Shown in pieces: positions 62,743-64,000 of a stretch of DNA of 64,000 nt. The translations under genes were made by a program, and so were the position numbers. Position 1 is the first letter of the stretch; each line of letters begins with the position of its first letter. The notes under the pieces were generated by a model, which saw nothing but the letters and a program-made list of their open reading frames with translations, was not told the DNA's origin and searched no databases. Source of the DNA: Pithys albifrons albifrons (Eukaryota; Chordata; Aves; Passeriformes; Thamnophilidae); assembly GCF_047495875.1 (NCBI RefSeq), contig NC_092497.1:57900977-57964976 (forward strand), written 5' to 3'.

Positions 62743-64000
62743 TCACAGAATCACAGAATCACAGAATCGATTGGGTTGGAAAAGACCTCCGAGATCATCA
62801 AGTCCAACCCTTGGTCCAACTCCAGTTCATTTACTAGATCATGGCACTCAATGTCATCTCCAATCTCCATTTAAAACCTCCAGGGATGGGGAATCCACCA
62901 CCTCTCTGGGCAGCCCATTCCAATGCCTAATCACTCTCTCTGGAAAGAATTTTTTTCTGATCTCCAACTTAAATTTCCCCTGGCAGAGCTTGAGCCCATG
63001 ACACCTTGTCCTATTGCTGAGTGCCTGGCAGAAAAGACCAACCCCCACCTGGCTAGAACTTCCCTTCAGGTAGTTCTAGACAGTGATGAGGTCACCTCTA
63101 AGCCTCTTCTTCTCCAGGCTAAACAACCCCAGCTCCCTCAGCCTCTCCCCATAGGGCTTGTGCTCCAGTTCCTTCACCAGCCTTGTTGCTCTTCTCTGGA
63201 CTCGCTCCAGCACCTCAATATCTTTCCTGAACTGAGGGGCCCAGAACTGAACACAACACTCAAGGTGTGGCCTCCCCAAGGCAGAGTCCAGGGGAAGGGT
63301 CACTTCCCTGGTCCTGCTGGCCACGCTATTTTTGATACAGGACAGGATCCCATTGGCCTCCTTGGCCACGTGGGCACACTGTTGGCTCATGTTGAGCTTC
63401 CTGTCAATTAGTACCCCCAGGTCCCTTTCTGCCTGGCTGCTATCCAGCCACTCTGTGCCCAGCCTGGAGTGCTGCAGGGGTTGTTGTGGCCAAAGGGCAG
63501 GACCCAGTACTTGACCTTATTGAACTTCATCCCATTGGAATAAGCCCATCTCTCAAGTCTATCCAGATCCCTCTGCAGAGCCCTTCTGCCTTCCAGCAGG
63601 TCGACACTCCCTCCCAACTTGGTATCATCAGCAAATTTGCTGATGATGGACTCAATCCCCTCATCTAAATCATCAATAAAGATGTTAAACAGGACTGAAC
63701 CCAACACAGACCCCTGGGAAACACCACTAGTGACCGGCCGCCAGCTGGATGCAGCTCCGTTCAGCACCACTCTCTGGGCCTGACCCTCCAGCCAGCTCAT
63801 AATCCAGGAGAGGGTACACTTGTTCAAGCCATGGGCTACCAGCTTTTTCAGGAGTATATTATGGGAGACTGTGTCAAAGGCCTTACTGAAGTCTAGATAG
63901 ACCACATCCACAGTCTTCCCCTCATCCACCAGGTGGGTGGGTCACTTGATCGTAAAAACAGACCAGGTTGATCAGACAGGACCTGCCTCTCCTAAGCCCA
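62743..64000 (-). mobile_element. CR1 LINE, 3' end to reverse transcriptase, continuing past the window
   Basis: The 3' terminus lies at 62743 with three 8-bp repeats (plus-strand TCACAGAA). Going 5' on the minus strand come the C-terminal segment (IRKKFFPERVIRHWN..LPREVVDSPSLEV, 62854-63048), the thumb/C-domain segment (63076-63390) and the RT (63408-63929). Codons are far better kept than in the other CR1 copies, so this is the youngest in the window. The 5' part lies beyond 64000. Confidence 0.92.
63076..63999 (-). pseudogene. CR1 ORF2 reverse transcriptase (frameshifted)
   Basis: This is the polymerase part of the CR1 ORF2 protein, which copies CR1 RNA at the nicked target. Visible motifs in order are [15 protein letters not shown] (near the N-end of the open frame), [32 protein letters not shown] (active site, with both Asp residues kept), [10 protein letters not shown] and [10 protein letters not shown]. 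After a shift of frame come [15 protein letters not shown] and [41 protein letters not shown] (broken here only for reading). Two lesions are visible: a 4-base repeat, CCAC, at about 63933-63940, and a shift in the C-run near 63483. It cannot make a full-length product as it stands. The 5' coding part is outside the window. Confidence 0.88.

Overview
The window looks like a gene-poor, AT-rich piece of a bird genome, probably a passerine or another neoavian. I found no host protein-coding gene, no tRNA and no CRISPR array. The avian signature comes from the repeats. There are many CR1 LINE fragments, including ones ending in the CR1 3' octamer repeat, several avian-type endogenous retrovirus (ERV) LTRs, and an alpharetrovirus-like env/LTR fragment. 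Family names rest on remembered patterns; no database search was possible.

Layout. 0-3.2 kb: unassigned AT-rich DNA. 4.2-5.3 kb: the 3' end of an ERV, with an open 180-codon Env transmembrane-subunit fragment directly followed by an LTR that has a readable promoter and poly(A) layout. 8.46-8.79 kb: a small array of ~50-57-bp units, one of them inverted. 12.6-14.0 kb: two minus-strand CR1 fragments. 15.25-15.59 kb: a SINE with a 5S rRNA head, a (CA)n tail and a perfect 12-bp target-site duplication. 23.1-23.85 kb: a minus-strand LTR. 26.95-27.5 and 48.1-48.7 kb: two diverged LTR copies of one family. 38.8-46.25 kb: one plus-strand CR1 broken into three collinear pieces. The first break is an LTR that itself carries a second LTR-like insert; the second is a 2.9-kb stretch of unknown origin. 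51.5-53.2 kb: two more minus-strand CR1 fragments, followed by a ~192-bp (TTTC)n array. 56.4-56.8 kb: another LTR. 57.95-58.1 kb: a CR1 3' end. 62.74-64.0 kb: the youngest-looking CR1, running off the window, with a recognisable but frameshifted reverse transcriptase.

A second theme is a set of A/C-rich (or T/G-rich on the other strand) tracts made of AAAC, CCAAA and AACC words. Two of them lie inside the split CR1 at places where the coding sequence is already A-rich, which suggests growth in place by slippage.

The elements do not form a pathway. The window is best read as an intergenic or deep intronic record of insertions. The observations most worth testing are the intact Env-TM fragment with its LTR, the 5S-headed SINE, and the nested-insertion chronology at 38.8-46.25 kb.
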